Positions 44,203 through 53,121 of a DNA stretch of 64,000 nt are shown here, one piece after another. Source of the stretch: Bacteroidaceae bacterium (GTDB taxonomy: Bacteria; Bacteroidota; Bacteroidia; Bacteroidales; Bacteroidaceae). The notes under the pieces are model-generated. The model ran no database searches and was not told the origin of the DNA. It saw only the letters and a program-made list of their open reading frames with translations. The DNA lies in the NCBI GenBank assembly GCA_017962495.1, contig JAGCVH010000058.1, positions 37,842 through 101,841 of the forward strand, in the 5' to 3' direction. A program made the position numbers and the translations under genes. Numbering within the stretch: the first letter of the stretch is position 1; the number at the start of each line of letters is the position of its first letter.

Positions 44203-45591
44203 TTATTTGTTCTTAATCACTTGCGCCATGAAGGTTGCCTCTGCAACACATTCCTCGCCCACGAAGGCATAGCCTTGCATGGTGGCGATGTTATGTGAGA
44301 GAGGAGCCAGCAACTCGCATTTCATGATTAGGGTATCGCCTGGCACCACTTTCTGGCGGAAACGAGCATTGTCTATCCTAAGGAAATAGGTGCTGTAACG
44401 CTCGGGTTCGTCAAGCAGGCTTAGGATGTAGAGGCCTCCCGTCTGTGCCATAGCCTCGAGCTGAAGCACACCAGGCATCACGGGCTCTTGTGGGAAGTGG
44501 CCTTGGAAGAAGGGCTCGTTGGATGTGATGTTTTTGATGGCAACGACACTCTTTTCCTTCAGTTCAATCACCTTGTCCACCAGCTGGAACGGATAACGGT
44601 GTGGCAACAATTCCTTGATGCGGTTGTTGTCCATGACTGCAGGCTTGGTGGGATTGTAAACAGGGGCTTGCACGTCGAACTTGCGAATCTTCTTTCGCAT
44701 GAGTCGGGCAAACTTGTTGTTGATGGTGTGTCCGGGTCGCGTTGCGATGATGCGTCCCTTGATGGGTCTTCCTATCAGTGCCATGTCGCCAATGATGTCG
44801 AGCAACTTGTGGCGTGCAGGTTCGTTGTCCCAGACAAGGGGCTTGTGCTGAATGTATCCAAGCACGTTGGCGTCGCGATGTTCGACTCCCGTCTTGTCAC
44901 AAAGTTTGTCGAGGGCCTCCTGTGTTGTTTGGCGTTCGTAGATGACAATTGCGTTGTCGAGGTCGCCTCCTTTCACCAGTCCTGCCATCAGCAGGGGTTC
45001 TATCTCGCGAACGAATACGAAGGTGCGAGCTGCTGCAATCTCTGTCTCGAAGTCCTCCATGCTGTCGAGTGTGGCAAATTGACTGCTGATGAACTTCGAC
45101 TGGAAGTCAATCATCGTCGTAATGGAGAAATCCTCGTCAGGCAAAAGCGTAATGCAAGAACCCGATTCTTCGTCCTTGATTTCTATCTTGCCCGTGATGA
45201 TATAGTAATTCTTTGCGGCTTCCTGTTCCTTGATTCCCACACGGCGAATCTCCTTGACGTAAGTTTCTGAACTTCCGTCGAGGATGGGGAATTCGGGACC
45301 ATCGACCTGAATGAGAACATTGTCGACTCCCAGCGCATAGAGGGCCGCCATGCCATGTTCGATGGTGCTAACCTTGATGTCCTTCTTTCCGAGAACCGTG
45401 CCTCGGGTGGTCTCGATGACATTCTCTGCCACTGCGTCCAGAATGGGTTGGTCGGGCAAGTCGATGCGTTGTATTTTATACCCGTAGTTTTCTGGGGCAG
45501 GATTGAACGTCACAGTCAGGTTCAAGCCTGTGTGTAAGCCTTTTCCGCTAAGTGAGAAACTTTCGTTTAGCGTGTTTTGCTTATTAGTCAT
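44203..45591 (-). CDS. lpxC/fabZ: Bifunctional LpxC deacetylase / FabZ dehydratase
   Basis: A 462-residue fusion typical of Bacteroidota. Residues about 1-305 are LpxC (UDP-3-O-acyl-GlcNAc deacetylase): [10 protein letters not shown] at 13-22, zinc ligands in [10 protein letters not shown] and [13 protein letters not shown] (H, D), and the catalytic region FVREIEPL. Residues about 320-462 are FabZ (3-hydroxyacyl-ACP dehydratase): [16 protein letters not shown] and [20 protein letters not shown] with the catalytic His and Glu. The fusion couples lipid A and fatty acid synthesis. The leader contains a 22-bp repeat array. Confidence 0.97.
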   Translation of the reverse strand: MTNKQNTLNESFSLSGKGLHTGLNLTVTFNPAPENYGYKIQRIDLPDQPILDAVAENVIETTRGTVLGKKDIKVSTIEHGMAALYALGVDNVLIQVDGPEFPILDGSSETYVKEIRRVGIKEQEAAKNYYIITGKIEIKDEESGSCITLLPDEDFSITTMIDFQSKFISSQFATLDSMEDFETEIAAARTFVFVREIEPLLMAGLVKGGDLDNAIVIYERQTTQEALDKLCDKTGVEHRDANVLGYIQHKPLVWDNEPARHKLLDIIGDMALIGRPIKGRIIATRPGHTINNKFARLMRKKIRKFDVQAPVYNPTKPAVMDNNRIKELLPHRYPFQLVDKVIELKEKSVVAIKNITSNEPFFQGHFPQEPVMPGVLQLEAMAQTGGLYILSLLDEPERYSTYFLRIDNARFRQKVVPGDTLIMKCELLAPLSHNIATMQGYAFVGEECVAEATFMAQVIKNK

Positions 45592-45640
45592 AATCGTAAG
45601 TGTTTATTCTTGTTTTCTGTTATCTCTATGGCTTCTTGCC

Positions 45641-45744
45641 AGAGGGCTTAGGCCCTCCGATTTTGCACCTTAGGTCTTCCGTTCATCGAACCTATATTCA
45701 ATTGCCATCGAACCTATATTCGATTCACATCGAGCCTAAGGCCT
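45641..45744 (-). repeat. 22-bp-period array between lpxD and lpxC
   Basis: CTTAGG recurs at 45647 and 45669, then CCTATATTC/CCTAAGG units continue at 22-23 bp spacing to the lpxD stop. Some units carry ATCGAACCTATATTCGAT, a near-palindrome. On the lpxC sense strand the units read GACCTAAGGTGCAAAA, the same orientation as the arrays before prfC and aroE. Confidence 0.85.
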
Positions 45745-46794
45745 TCATTGCACAGCCTCTAATTTCTTCTTCAGTTCTTCTATTTCTTTCTCCATCTGAT
45801 AGACTTGCTTACTCAGTTCGGGCAAGTTCTTGAAGACGGCACTCGACTTCCAGAAGGTGCGGAAATCGATGGCGGGAGTGCCCTGCACCGCAGTTCCTTC
45901 CTTCTTCACGCTATTGGGGATGCCTGCCTGAGCCCCTGCCTGAGTGCGATTGGCAATAGTGGCGTGGCCTGCAATGCCTACCTGTCCGCCAAACATACAC
46001 CATTCGCCTACCTTCGTGCTTCCTGCTACGCCAACTTGTGCACTCATGACCGTGTGTGCTCCAATGTCGTCGTTGTGGGCTATCTGAACAAGGTTGTCGA
46101 GTTTCACACCTTTGCGGACATAGGTTGAACCCATCGTGGAACGATCGACGCAAGTGTTTGCTCCGATTTCAACATTGTCTTCGATGGTGACTATGCCTAT
46201 CTGCGGAATCTTCTCATATCCTTCCTCCGAAGGTGCAAAGCCGAATCCGTCGGCGCCAATCACACATCCTGCGTGCAGAATGCAATTGTTGCCAACCTTG
46301 CAATCGTGATACACTACGGCATTGCTGTATATCTCCGTGTTGTCTCCGATAGTTGCATTTGCTCCGATGGTCACATGGGGATGCAACACACAACCTTTGC
46401 CTATCACCACTCCCTCGCCAATGGCAACAAAGGGACCAATGTAACAATCTTCGCCGACGCTTGCAGACGGGTCGATGAATGCCAGCGAGTCGATGCCCTT
46501 CTTCTTGGGTTTCATGCTATCGTAGATGGTGAGCAACTTGGCAACGGTCTCATAGGCGTTGTCAACTCGAATCAGGGTTGCCTGCGTCTCACCTTCCAAT
46601 TGGAAGTCTTTGTTCACAAGCACGATACTGCTCTTAGTCTCGTACAGATAGTGTGCATATTTAGGATTGGCAAGGAAGGAGATGCAGCCCGGACGGCCTT
46701 CTTCAATCTTTGCAAAGTCGTTAATCTTCACTCCGGGGTCTCCCTCGATAGTGCCTCCCACGAGGCCTGCTATTTGCTGTGCTGAAAATTCCAT
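45745..46794 (-). CDS. lpxD: UDP-3-O-acylglucosamine N-acyltransferase
   Basis: Adds the N-linked acyl chain in lipid A synthesis. The 349 residues have an N-terminal uridine-binding domain (about 1-100: [34 protein letters not shown]). A hexapeptide-repeat beta helix follows ([26 protein letters not shown]), with the catalytic His in [29 protein letters not shown]-terminal coiled-coil helix ends it ([21 protein letters not shown]). It is upstream of lpxC-fabZ and lpxA on the same strand. Confidence 0.96.
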   Translation of the reverse strand: MEFSAQQIAGLVGGTIEGDPGVKINDFAKIEEGRPGCISFLANPKYAHYLYETKSSIVLVNKDFQLEGETQATLIRVDNAYETVAKLLTIYDSMKPKKKGIDSLAFIDPSASVGEDCYIGPFVAIGEGVVIGKGCVLHPHVTIGANATIGDNTEIYSNAVVYHDCKVGNNCILHAGCVIGADGFGFAPSEEGYEKIPQIGIVTIEDNVEIGANTCVDRSTMGSTYVRKGVKLDNLVQIAHNDDIGAHTVMSAQVGVAGSTKVGEWCMFGGQVGIAGHATIANRTQAGAQAGIPNSVKKEGTAVQGTPAIDFRTFWKSSAVFKNLPELSKQVYQMEKEIEELKKKLEAVQ

Positions 46795-46930
46795 CTTATG
46801 TAAAATTCAAAATAATTTAATTCAAAATTCAAAATGTCTGAGTCCTCAATCTCTCATCCTCTCATTTTCTGAATGAGCCGCTGTGCTTTGCAAGCCCTCC
46901 TCCCACGGGGGGAGCGGGGAGAGGGGCCGT
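46795..46930. repeat. AAAATTCAAAAT repeats and a G/C-rich inverted repeat before lpxD
   Basis: Next to the lpxD start are tandem AAAATTCAAAATAATTT-like units. Further upstream, close to the pyrF stop, is CTCCTCCCACGGGGGGAG followed by CGGGGAGAGGGG, a member of the G/C-rich inverted-repeat family. No promoter consensus seen. Confidence 0.7.
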
Positions 46931-47758
46931 TCATTTTCTCATTCTCTCAATTTCCAACGCCATTTGCTGTTGAACTTTATGTGCTTCTTCGCCAGCTCGC
47001 AGGGCAAAGTCCTCGCCGTTGGATGCATAGATGATGGCACGACTGCTATTAACGATGAGTCCGCAATCTTTTGTCATTCCATACTTGCAAACCTCCTCCA
47101 GGCTTCCACCTTGTGCGCCTATGCCAGGCACCAGCAGGAAGTGGTTGGGAACTATCTTGCGTATCTCCTCAAAGGCTCGTCCTTGCGTGGCACCGACAAC
47201 ATACATCATCTGGTCCTCATCTGCCCACTCCTGACTCTTGCGAAGCACTTTCTCGAACAGCCGTTCGCCGTCCTTATCTTCTGTCAACTGGAAGTCGGAA
47301 GAGCCTTTGTTGCTGGTCAGGGCAAGCAGAATGACCCATTTACCTTCGTACCCCATGAAGGGCGTAACACTGTCCTCGCCCATATATGGGGCAACAGTTA
47401 CGGCATCAACGTCGAGTGTCTCGAAGAACGTGCGTGCATAAAGCTTCGAGGTATTGCCTATGTCGCCTCGTTTGGCATCGGCTATGATGAATTGGTCGGG
47501 ATAGTTCGTGCGGATGTATTCGATGGTCTTCTCAAAAGCAATCCATCCCTTCACGCCCAAAGCCTCGTAGAAAGCCAGGTTGGGCTTATAGGCAATGCAG
47601 TAAGGCGCTGTTGCGTCAATAATAGCGCGGTTGAATGCGAAGATAGGGTCTTCTTCCGCAAGCAGGTGCTGGGGAATCTTCTTGATGTCGGTATCAAGCC
47701 CTACGCAGAGGAAACTCTGCTTTCGCATTATGTTGTCTATGAGTTTTTTTTGGGTCAT
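46931..47758 (-). CDS. pyrF: Orotidine 5'-phosphate decarboxylase
   Basis: Last step of UMP synthesis. The 275-residue length fits the longer (PyrF type 2) family: [17 protein letters not shown] (residues 15-31), [16 protein letters not shown], and [18 protein letters not shown] with the catalytic Asp-Lys-Asp set. Then come [15 protein letters not shown] and [12 protein letters not shown]. It lies between the small membrane protein gene and lpxD. Confidence 0.97.
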   Translation of the reverse strand: MTQKKLIDNIMRKQSFLCVGLDTDIKKIPQHLLAEEDPIFAFNRAIIDATAPYCIAYKPNLAFYEALGVKGWIAFEKTIEYIRTNYPDQFIIADAKRGDIGNTSKLYARTFFETLDVDAVTVAPYMGEDSVTPFMGYEGKWVILLALTSNKGSSDFQLTEDKDGERLFEKVLRKSQEWADEDQMMYVVGATQGRAFEEIRKIVPNHFLLVPGIGAQGGSLEEVCKYGMTKDCGLIVNSSRAIIYASNGEDFALRAGEEAHKVQQQMALEIERMRK

Positions 47759-47766
47759 ATTTCTCT

Positions 47767-47958
47767 CTATCCTTTAAGTCCCTTGATTAAATCTACCGCA
47801 ATGTTCAAAGGTATATAAATTAGCATAAAAGCAAGTAAGAAGGCAAAGAAATTGTGCTGCCATCCCAATTGCTCTAACACAATAGTTGTTGTGAATCCGC
47901 TAATGAAGGCAACAAGGCATCCAATCCAATTATTCTTTAAAAAATTCATCAGTCTCAT
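47767..47958 (-). CDS. Small two-helix membrane protein
   Basis: A 63-residue peptide from ATG 47958 ([14 protein letters not shown]); a TTG 18 bases upstream in frame is less likely. Two hydrophobic segments are visible: [18 protein letters not shown] and [19 protein letters not shown], joined by EQLGWQHN. I do not recognise the family. It is 8 bp from pyrF and 24 bp from the DUF4153 gene, so it is probably cotranscribed. Confidence 0.7.
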   Translation of the reverse strand: MRLMNFLKNNWIGCLVAFISGFTTTIVLEQLGWQHNFFAFLLAFMLIYIPLNIAVDLIKGLKG

Positions 47959-47982
47959 ATAATTTGTTTTTATCAATGTTCG

Positions 47983-49677
47983 TTATTTGGTGAATAAGTA
48001 TCCTTCCAGGTTTATATTGTATTCGCTGAAATAGAAATAGGTCATGTAATACGCACAATTCCCTTGTTTCGTCTTCAGTTCTACGGCGTACAGCATTTTC
48101 TTGTCGAGTTTCTTCAGGGCATCGAGATTAACACGTAGTGTGTCTATGCAATTTCCGTCGTTGTCGTTGACGGGGATATCTACGAAACCACTCTTCCGCT
48201 CTAAGGATTTGGAAAGTCTCCTTTCCTCCACCTTACTGTATCCTTCTGGGATATCTATCTGTTTGTTTTCGGCATTGTTGCTGAATGAGAACTGCTCCTC
48301 CTTCTTTTCCTCCTCTTGTTTGTTGACATATGTGAGGAAGGGGATGCCTTCATTCTCCTGGTTTACGAGGGATTCTATCGACGCTTTGTTAAATGTGCTC
48401 TCCAGATAGGAAAGTTTGGCACTGATGGTCGAAGCCTCGTCTTTCGATAATGACTTCATCAACTTGTCGTAACTATCCGCATTAAGGGGTGTTACCACTT
48501 TATTGTTCACCAGCATTTGACGCACTTCACGCATCAATTGACGGCGGGTAAAGTTCGTGAAGTTATAGGGCAATGCCGACGTCAAAAGGAATAGTGCAGC
48601 AAAGGAGATACTTATCCAATTGATGCGACGCGCACGGGTCAGGTATAGGGTAATGCATACGGCATAGAACCAGAGATTGAGTAGGACGAGGTAGAGTCGG
48701 GAAATCGTGATTCCATAGTCGCTCAGTCGACGAATAATGCCTATACTCATCAGCACGATTAAGGGGATGAGCAGGAGAGGCAGATAGCGTGCCACATTCT
48801 CGTCGTACTTGCGTCCTTCCCGCTTTCGGACAGGGTAGAGTCCAAACTCGATGGCGATGCATCCTATCATGGAAATGATGACGAGCCACGACACATGTCC
48901 GTTTGGCAATTCCCATTGGAAGAGGATGCGAATGGCATAGGCATACAATACCACCAAGAACAAGCCCTCGAGCGGCACAAAGATGTATCGCATGACATTG
49001 CCAAGGAAGGCTGATGGCAAGGGCTCCCGTTGGTGTTTCTCTTCGTCCTTGGGTATGCGGCCAAGGAATAGCAGTGTCGGCAAGTAGAAGGCGCAGAGCG
49101 TACCCATGACGGCATACCACTCCCATTCCAATTTAACGTTAAACAACCAGTCGAGGGAAACCAACAGAATGCTGATGCCTCCCCATAGCACAAAGCCTAT
49201 CAGGAAGCATACAACAAGATTAATCAGTATCCGCAGGGTAAAGTTCCATGAGGCTATGTCGTCTCGCTCTCGTCGGAATGAAAGGAAGAATATGCTTAGT
49301 ACCAACGCAAAGATTGCCGAAGCATGCATGAGGAATACTTCCACCCCGTTGCCACTGCCGAAGTTGATGCTGTAAAGATATATGGTATCGGCAAAAAGAA
49401 TGGCGTATGACACGATTTGAATGGTATCGGTCCGTCGGTTTTCTTCCTTCTCTTCCATCCAAAGCGCAAGTGTGAGTGAAAGCAACAAGCCTACCGAGAG
49501 GAAATAGCCCAAGGCCTTTATCAATTGCTCATAGGGCTTAATCTGGTCGGATGCAACGATGGTGTAGATGAGGAACAGGGCCAGTGCCGTAGCAAATGCC
49601 ATCGGTGCCGGAAAGCGCTTTGCACAAGTGTGGAGGGCAGTTGTCACAAATCTTAAGTTCTTCTGTATCCTGTTCAT
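47983..49677 (-). CDS. DUF4153 family membrane protein
   Basis: A 564-residue protein with about eleven membrane segments in the first 390 residues, matching DUF4153 (unknown function, common in Bacteroidota). Typical parts are FGSGNGVEVFLMHASAIFAL, FVPLEGLFLVVLYAYAIRILFQWELPNGHVS and the C-terminal soluble part after about 400. That part starts QMLVNNKVVTPLNADSYDKLMKSLSKDEAS and ends AYYMTYFYFSEYNINLEGYLF. It has no enzyme motif I can name. Confidence 0.82.
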   Translation of the reverse strand: MNRIQKNLRFVTTALHTCAKRFPAPMAFATALALFLIYTIVASDQIKPYEQLIKALGYFLSVGLLLSLTLALWMEEKEENRRTDTIQIVSYAILFADTIYLYSINFGSGNGVEVFLMHASAIFALVLSIFFLSFRRERDDIASWNFTLRILINLVVCFLIGFVLWGGISILLVSLDWLFNVKLEWEWYAVMGTLCAFYLPTLLFLGRIPKDEEKHQREPLPSAFLGNVMRYIFVPLEGLFLVVLYAYAIRILFQWELPNGHVSWLVIISMIGCIAIEFGLYPVRKREGRKYDENVARYLPLLLIPLIVLMSIGIIRRLSDYGITISRLYLVLLNLWFYAVCITLYLTRARRINWISISFAALFLLTSALPYNFTNFTRRQLMREVRQMLVNNKVVTPLNADSYDKLMKSLSKDEASTISAKLSYLESTFNKASIESLVNQENEGIPFLTYVNKQEEEKKEEQFSFSNNAENKQIDIPEGYSKVEERRLSKSLERKSGFVDIPVNDNDGNCIDTLRVNLDALKKLDKKMLYAVELKTKQGNCAYYMTYFYFSEYNINLEGYLFTK

Positions 49678-49701
49678 TATCTTTAAATCCTCAAATCTTT
49701 A

Positions 49702-49749
49702 AATCGTCCAATCGTGAAATTGTCAAATTGTTCAATCGTCCAATCGTTA
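49702..49749 (-). repeat. 8-bp AATYGTNN tandem array touching the prfA stop codon
   Basis: Six consecutive 8-bp units: AATCGTCC, AATCGTGA, AATTGTCA, AATTGTTC, AATCGTCC, AATCGTTA. The last unit includes the prfA stop (TAA on the minus strand at 49749-49747). The unit AATYGTCC is the same as inside fmt. Confidence 0.9.
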
Positions 49750-50859
49750 CAGTTCTGTTTCCTTCATACGCTCGGCATTTTCAGCCACGATGAGGTGGTC
49801 GATGCAGTCTTGTATGTCTCCGTCCATGAAGGCGGCAAGGTTGTAGATGGTGTATCCGATGCGGTGGTCAGTGATGCGTCCTTGTGGATAGTTGTATGTA
49901 CGTATCTTTGCCGAACGGTCACCGGTGGAGACCATCGTCTTGCGTCGGCTTGCGATGTCGTCGATGTATTTCTGGTGTTCCTTGTCGTAAATGAATGTGC
50001 GAAGGCGAGCCAAAGCCCTTTCTTTGTTCTTCGGTTGGTCTCGGGTTTCGGTACATTCCACGAGTATCTCCTCTGTCTCGCCCGTGTTCGGATTGGTCCA
50101 CATGTATCGGGCTCGAACACCTGATTCAACCTTGTTCACGTTCTGTCCTCCAGCGCCAGAGGAACGGAATGTATCCCACTTGATAGCGCCTTCGTTTATC
50201 TCCACGTCGAATTCCTCTGCCTCGGGCAATACCGCAACGGTGGCGGCACTTGTGTGTACTCGGCCTTGCGTCTCTGTGACGGGTACGCGCTGAACGCGAT
50301 GCACACCTGATTCGTATTTAAGTATGCCGTATGCGCCTTCACCTGTCACACTGAAGACGATTTCCTTATAACCGCCCGATGCTCCTTCGCTAAAACTGGA
50401 TACGGAAGTTTTCCAACCCTTCGCCTCACAATATTTCGAGTACATGCGGAACAGGTCGCCAGCAAAAAGAGCGGCTTCGTCGCCTCCTGTTCCTCCGCGT
50501 ATCTCCATGATGACGTTCTTGTCGTCTTCGGGATCGGCAGGGACGAGAAGCAATTTGATTTCCTCCTCCAACTTGGGCAACCTTTGTTCGCTGGTCGCCA
50601 TCTCCTCGCGTAACATGTCCTTTGTCTCGGGGTCATTCTCCAGCGCCAATAGTTCCTTGGCATCTTGCACATTCTGAAGGTGTCCCATGTATTCCTTCCG
50701 CGCCTCCATGATTTTACCCAAGTCCTTGTATTCCTTGGTTAGCTTCACATAGCGCTTTTGGTCGGCTATTACGTTGGGGTCGGTGATGAGTGTGGACACT
50801 TCTTCGTATCGCGCCACCAACCCTTCCAGCTTATCTAATAGAGAATTGTTTTCTGCCAT
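49747..50859 (-). CDS. prfA: Peptide chain release factor 1
   Basis: Recognises UAA/UAG and triggers peptide release. 370 residues. GGQ is at 237-239 (SSGAGGQNVNK) and the RF1 tripeptide-type PVT is at 193-195 (RVPVTETQGRVHTS). IMEIRGGTGGDEAALFAGDLFRMY is the family's domain 2/4 signature. It follows the esterase gene after 56 bp that contain ACTCGTCA-type short repeats. Confidence 0.97.
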   Translation of the reverse strand: MAENNSLLDKLEGLVARYEEVSTLITDPNVIADQKRYVKLTKEYKDLGKIMEARKEYMGHLQNVQDAKELLALENDPETKDMLREEMATSEQRLPKLEEEIKLLLVPADPEDDKNVIMEIRGGTGGDEAALFAGDLFRMYSKYCEAKGWKTSVSSFSEGASGGYKEIVFSVTGEGAYGILKYESGVHRVQRVPVTETQGRVHTSAATVAVLPEAEEFDVEINEGAIKWDTFRSSGAGGQNVNKVESGVRARYMWTNPNTGETEEILVECTETRDQPKNKERALARLRTFIYDKEHQKYIDDIASRRKTMVSTGDRSAKIRTYNYPQGRITDHRIGYTIYNLAAFMDGDIQDCIDHLIVAENAERMKETEL

Positions 50860-50915
50860 TCAATATTTTATGTTTGTTGACTCGTCAGCTCGTGACTTTT
50901 TACTCGTCAACTTGT

Positions 50916-51770
50916 TTACTTAAAGTTCCTCGATACAAAGGGCAGACACAGGCGAAGGGCATTGTGCCAATATTCCCATGCATGTCCTCCGTCGCGAACG
51001 CGCATTTGTGCATCGAAGCGCTTTAGACGCAGTTTCTTGTATAATTCGTAGTTCTGTTCAATGAGGAAGTCGTCATCGCCACAATCGATGAAGAACTTAA
51101 TCTGGCGTAAGGTGCTCAGTTCTGCATCGCTGGCGTTGTCAATCTTGGTAAAGGGATTGCGCTCGCTAACAGCTGCAGTCAATAGTGCCATCTTGTCATC
51201 GGGTGCAGCTTCGCCCCTTGTTTCTGAGTTCAGCCAAGCACTCATGGCATAGCAGGCAAAGAACATGTCGGGATGGCCCAAAGCATAGCCAACGCTTCCG
51301 CCGCCGCCCATCGACAGACCTGCAACGGCACGTTGGTCACGACTGCCTCCGGCTCTGTATTTCTTTTCAACGGCAGGCAAGAGTTCCTGGAAGAAATGGT
51401 CTTCGTAGGCCCAACCTTTCATGTTGAAGTATCCGTTCCAGATATTCTTTGTGTCAGGACCTCCGGCACAAGGCATCACGATTACCATCTGTTTGGCTTC
51501 ACCACTGGCCATCAGTTCATCGGCAACGCGATCCATCTGTCCCTTATCCAACCACGAACGTTCATCATCGGTAAGCCCATGCAGTAGGTACAATACGGGG
51601 TAGTGGCGGTCTGTCTCTCTTTGGAAGCCAGCAGGCACATACACCATGAAATAGCGTTGCACACCCAGCACTTCACTCTTAATGGAGTCGCGGATTACTG
51701 CAGCATCTGCCGATGTCGCAAACATAAATGCAACGAGTAAGCATAAAGCTTTTTGAACGGTCTTTTTCAT
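50916..51770 (-). CDS. Exported alpha/beta-hydrolase esterase
   Basis: A 284-residue secreted esterase of the esterase D / S-formylglutathione hydrolase-like fold. The start is ATG 51770 (MKKTVQKALCLLVAF) and the signal peptide ends about ADA (residue 23). The oxyanion region is YLLHGLTDDERSW, the nucleophile S153 is in AGLSMGGGGSVGYALGHPDMF, an Asp lies in IDCGDDDF, and the His is in RDGGHAWEYW. Such exported enzymes often remove acetyl or feruloyl groups from polysaccharides; the real substrate is unknown. It starts 20 bp after purM. Confidence 0.88.
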   Translation of the reverse strand: MKKTVQKALCLLVAFMFATSADAAVIRDSIKSEVLGVQRYFMVYVPAGFQRETDRHYPVLYLLHGLTDDERSWLDKGQMDRVADELMASGEAKQMVIVMPCAGGPDTKNIWNGYFNMKGWAYEDHFFQELLPAVEKKYRAGGSRDQRAVAGLSMGGGGSVGYALGHPDMFFACYAMSAWLNSETRGEAAPDDKMALLTAAVSERNPFTKIDNASDAELSTLRQIKFFIDCGDDDFLIEQNYELYKKLRLKRFDAQMRVRDGGHAWEYWHNALRLCLPFVSRNFK

Positions 51771-51789
51771 AATTCGATATTTTAAACTT

Positions 51790-52956
51790 TTAATACTCAA
51801 ACGTACCAAATTCGCTCTTGATAGTCAGGCTCTTCTTGCCTTCTTCGATGCGTCCGATGACTTGTGCGTCGATGTTGAAGGAACGACTTATCTCGATAAC
51901 TCTTTCGGCATCTTCCGGAGACAGGTATATTTCCATTCGATGTCCCATGTTGAAGACCTTGTAAGCTTCTGCATAGTCGGTTCCGCTTTCCTTGATGATG
52001 GCTTTGAATAAGGGAGGAACGGGGAACATATTGTCCTTAATCACGCGACAATTCTCACCTACGAAGTGCAACACCTTTGTCTGTGCTCCACCTGTGCAGT
52101 GTACCATTCCGTGAATCTTTGGACGCAATTCGTCGAGCAGTTTTTTGACTACTGGTGCATAAGTTCGTGTGGGAGACAGAACGAGTTTGCCTGCGTTGAT
52201 GGGTGAGCCTTCAACTTCGTCTGTTAGTTTGTATGAACCGCTGTAAACGAGTTCTTCAGGCACGGCCTTGTCATAGCTCTCAGGATATTTCTCGGCCAAG
52301 TATTTGCTGAAGACATCGTGTCGGGCAGATGTCAATCCGTTTGACCCCATTCCGCCGTTGTATTCCTTCTCGTATGTGGCTTGCCCAAAGCTTGCCAGGC
52401 CTACGATGACATCGCCAGGGCGAATGTTGGCATTGTCAATCACGTCACTTCGCTTCATGCGACATGTAACTGTGCTGTCAACGATGATGGTGCGTACGAG
52501 GTCGCCCACGTCTGCGGTTTCTCCACCGGTGGCGTAGATACCTATACCCATGTCGCGCATCTGTTGCAGGAGTTCGTCAGTGCCATTGATGATGGCAGAG
52601 ATGACCTCGCCAGGGATGAGCATCTTGTTTCGTCCTATGGTGCTTGATACCAGGATGTTATCCGTTGCACCCACGCACAACAAGTCGTCGGTGTTCATGA
52701 TCAGGGCATCCTGTGCAATGCCTTTCCACACACCAAGGTCGCCTGTCTCGCGCCAGTACATATAAGCCAAGCTTGACTTCGTGCCAGCTCCGTCGGCATG
52801 CATGATGTTGCAGTAATCAGGGTCGCCACCCAGTATGTCGGGAATGATTTTGCAGAAAGCCTGCGGAAAAAGTCCTTTGTCAATGTTCTTTATTGCATTG
52901 TGGACGTCTTCCTTTGCGGCTGATACTCCACGCAGCATGTAACGTTGATTTTCCAT
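51790..52956 (-). CDS. purM: Phosphoribosylformylglycinamidine cyclo-ligase (AIR synthase)
   Basis: Closes the imidazole ring in purine synthesis, acting after PurL. The 388 residues are typical of the Bacteroidota version, with an N-terminus YMLRGVSAAKEDVHNAI. Motifs are HADGAGTKSSLAYMYWRETGD, ALIMNTDDLLCVGATDNILVS, GIYATGGETADVGDLVRTI, GLASFGQATYEKEYNGGMGSNGLTSARHD and MGHRMEIYL. It has its own promoter and is probably the first gene of the run toward PBP1A. Confidence 0.95.
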   Translation of the reverse strand: MENQRYMLRGVSAAKEDVHNAIKNIDKGLFPQAFCKIIPDILGGDPDYCNIMHADGAGTKSSLAYMYWRETGDLGVWKGIAQDALIMNTDDLLCVGATDNILVSSTIGRNKMLIPGEVISAIINGTDELLQQMRDMGIGIYATGGETADVGDLVRTIIVDSTVTCRMKRSDVIDNANIRPGDVIVGLASFGQATYEKEYNGGMGSNGLTSARHDVFSKYLAEKYPESYDKAVPEELVYSGSYKLTDEVEGSPINAGKLVLSPTRTYAPVVKKLLDELRPKIHGMVHCTGGAQTKVLHFVGENCRVIKDNMFPVPPLFKAIIKESGTDYAEAYKVFNMGHRMEIYLSPEDAERVIEISRSFNIDAQVIGRIEEGKKSLTIKSEFGTFEY

Positions 52957-52988
52957 TCTTCGTATGCTCGTTTTTTACTATTCGGGCG

Positions 52989-53019
52989 TAAAGATACGAA
53001 GAATTATCGAGCTGGCAAA
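52989..53019 (-). promoter_or_regulatory. Promoter of purM, overlapped by an inverted repeat
   Basis: TTTG (53019-53016), 19-bp spacer, TATCTTTA (52996-52989) on the minus strand; the last G of the -7 consensus is A. The start is about 52983 and the leader about 27 nt. GGCAAAA (53014-53020) and TTTTGCC (53034-53040) form an inverted repeat over the -33 box that may be an operator. Confidence 0.7.
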
Positions 53020-53121
53020 ATCTTGTGCGCGCGTTTTGCCCCTTTTGTGTGAAAAGGGACATCTTTTGTTACATTCAGGTGTGTAACTGCTGGGCAATGA
53101 AGGCGTATTGAACGGCGTTTT

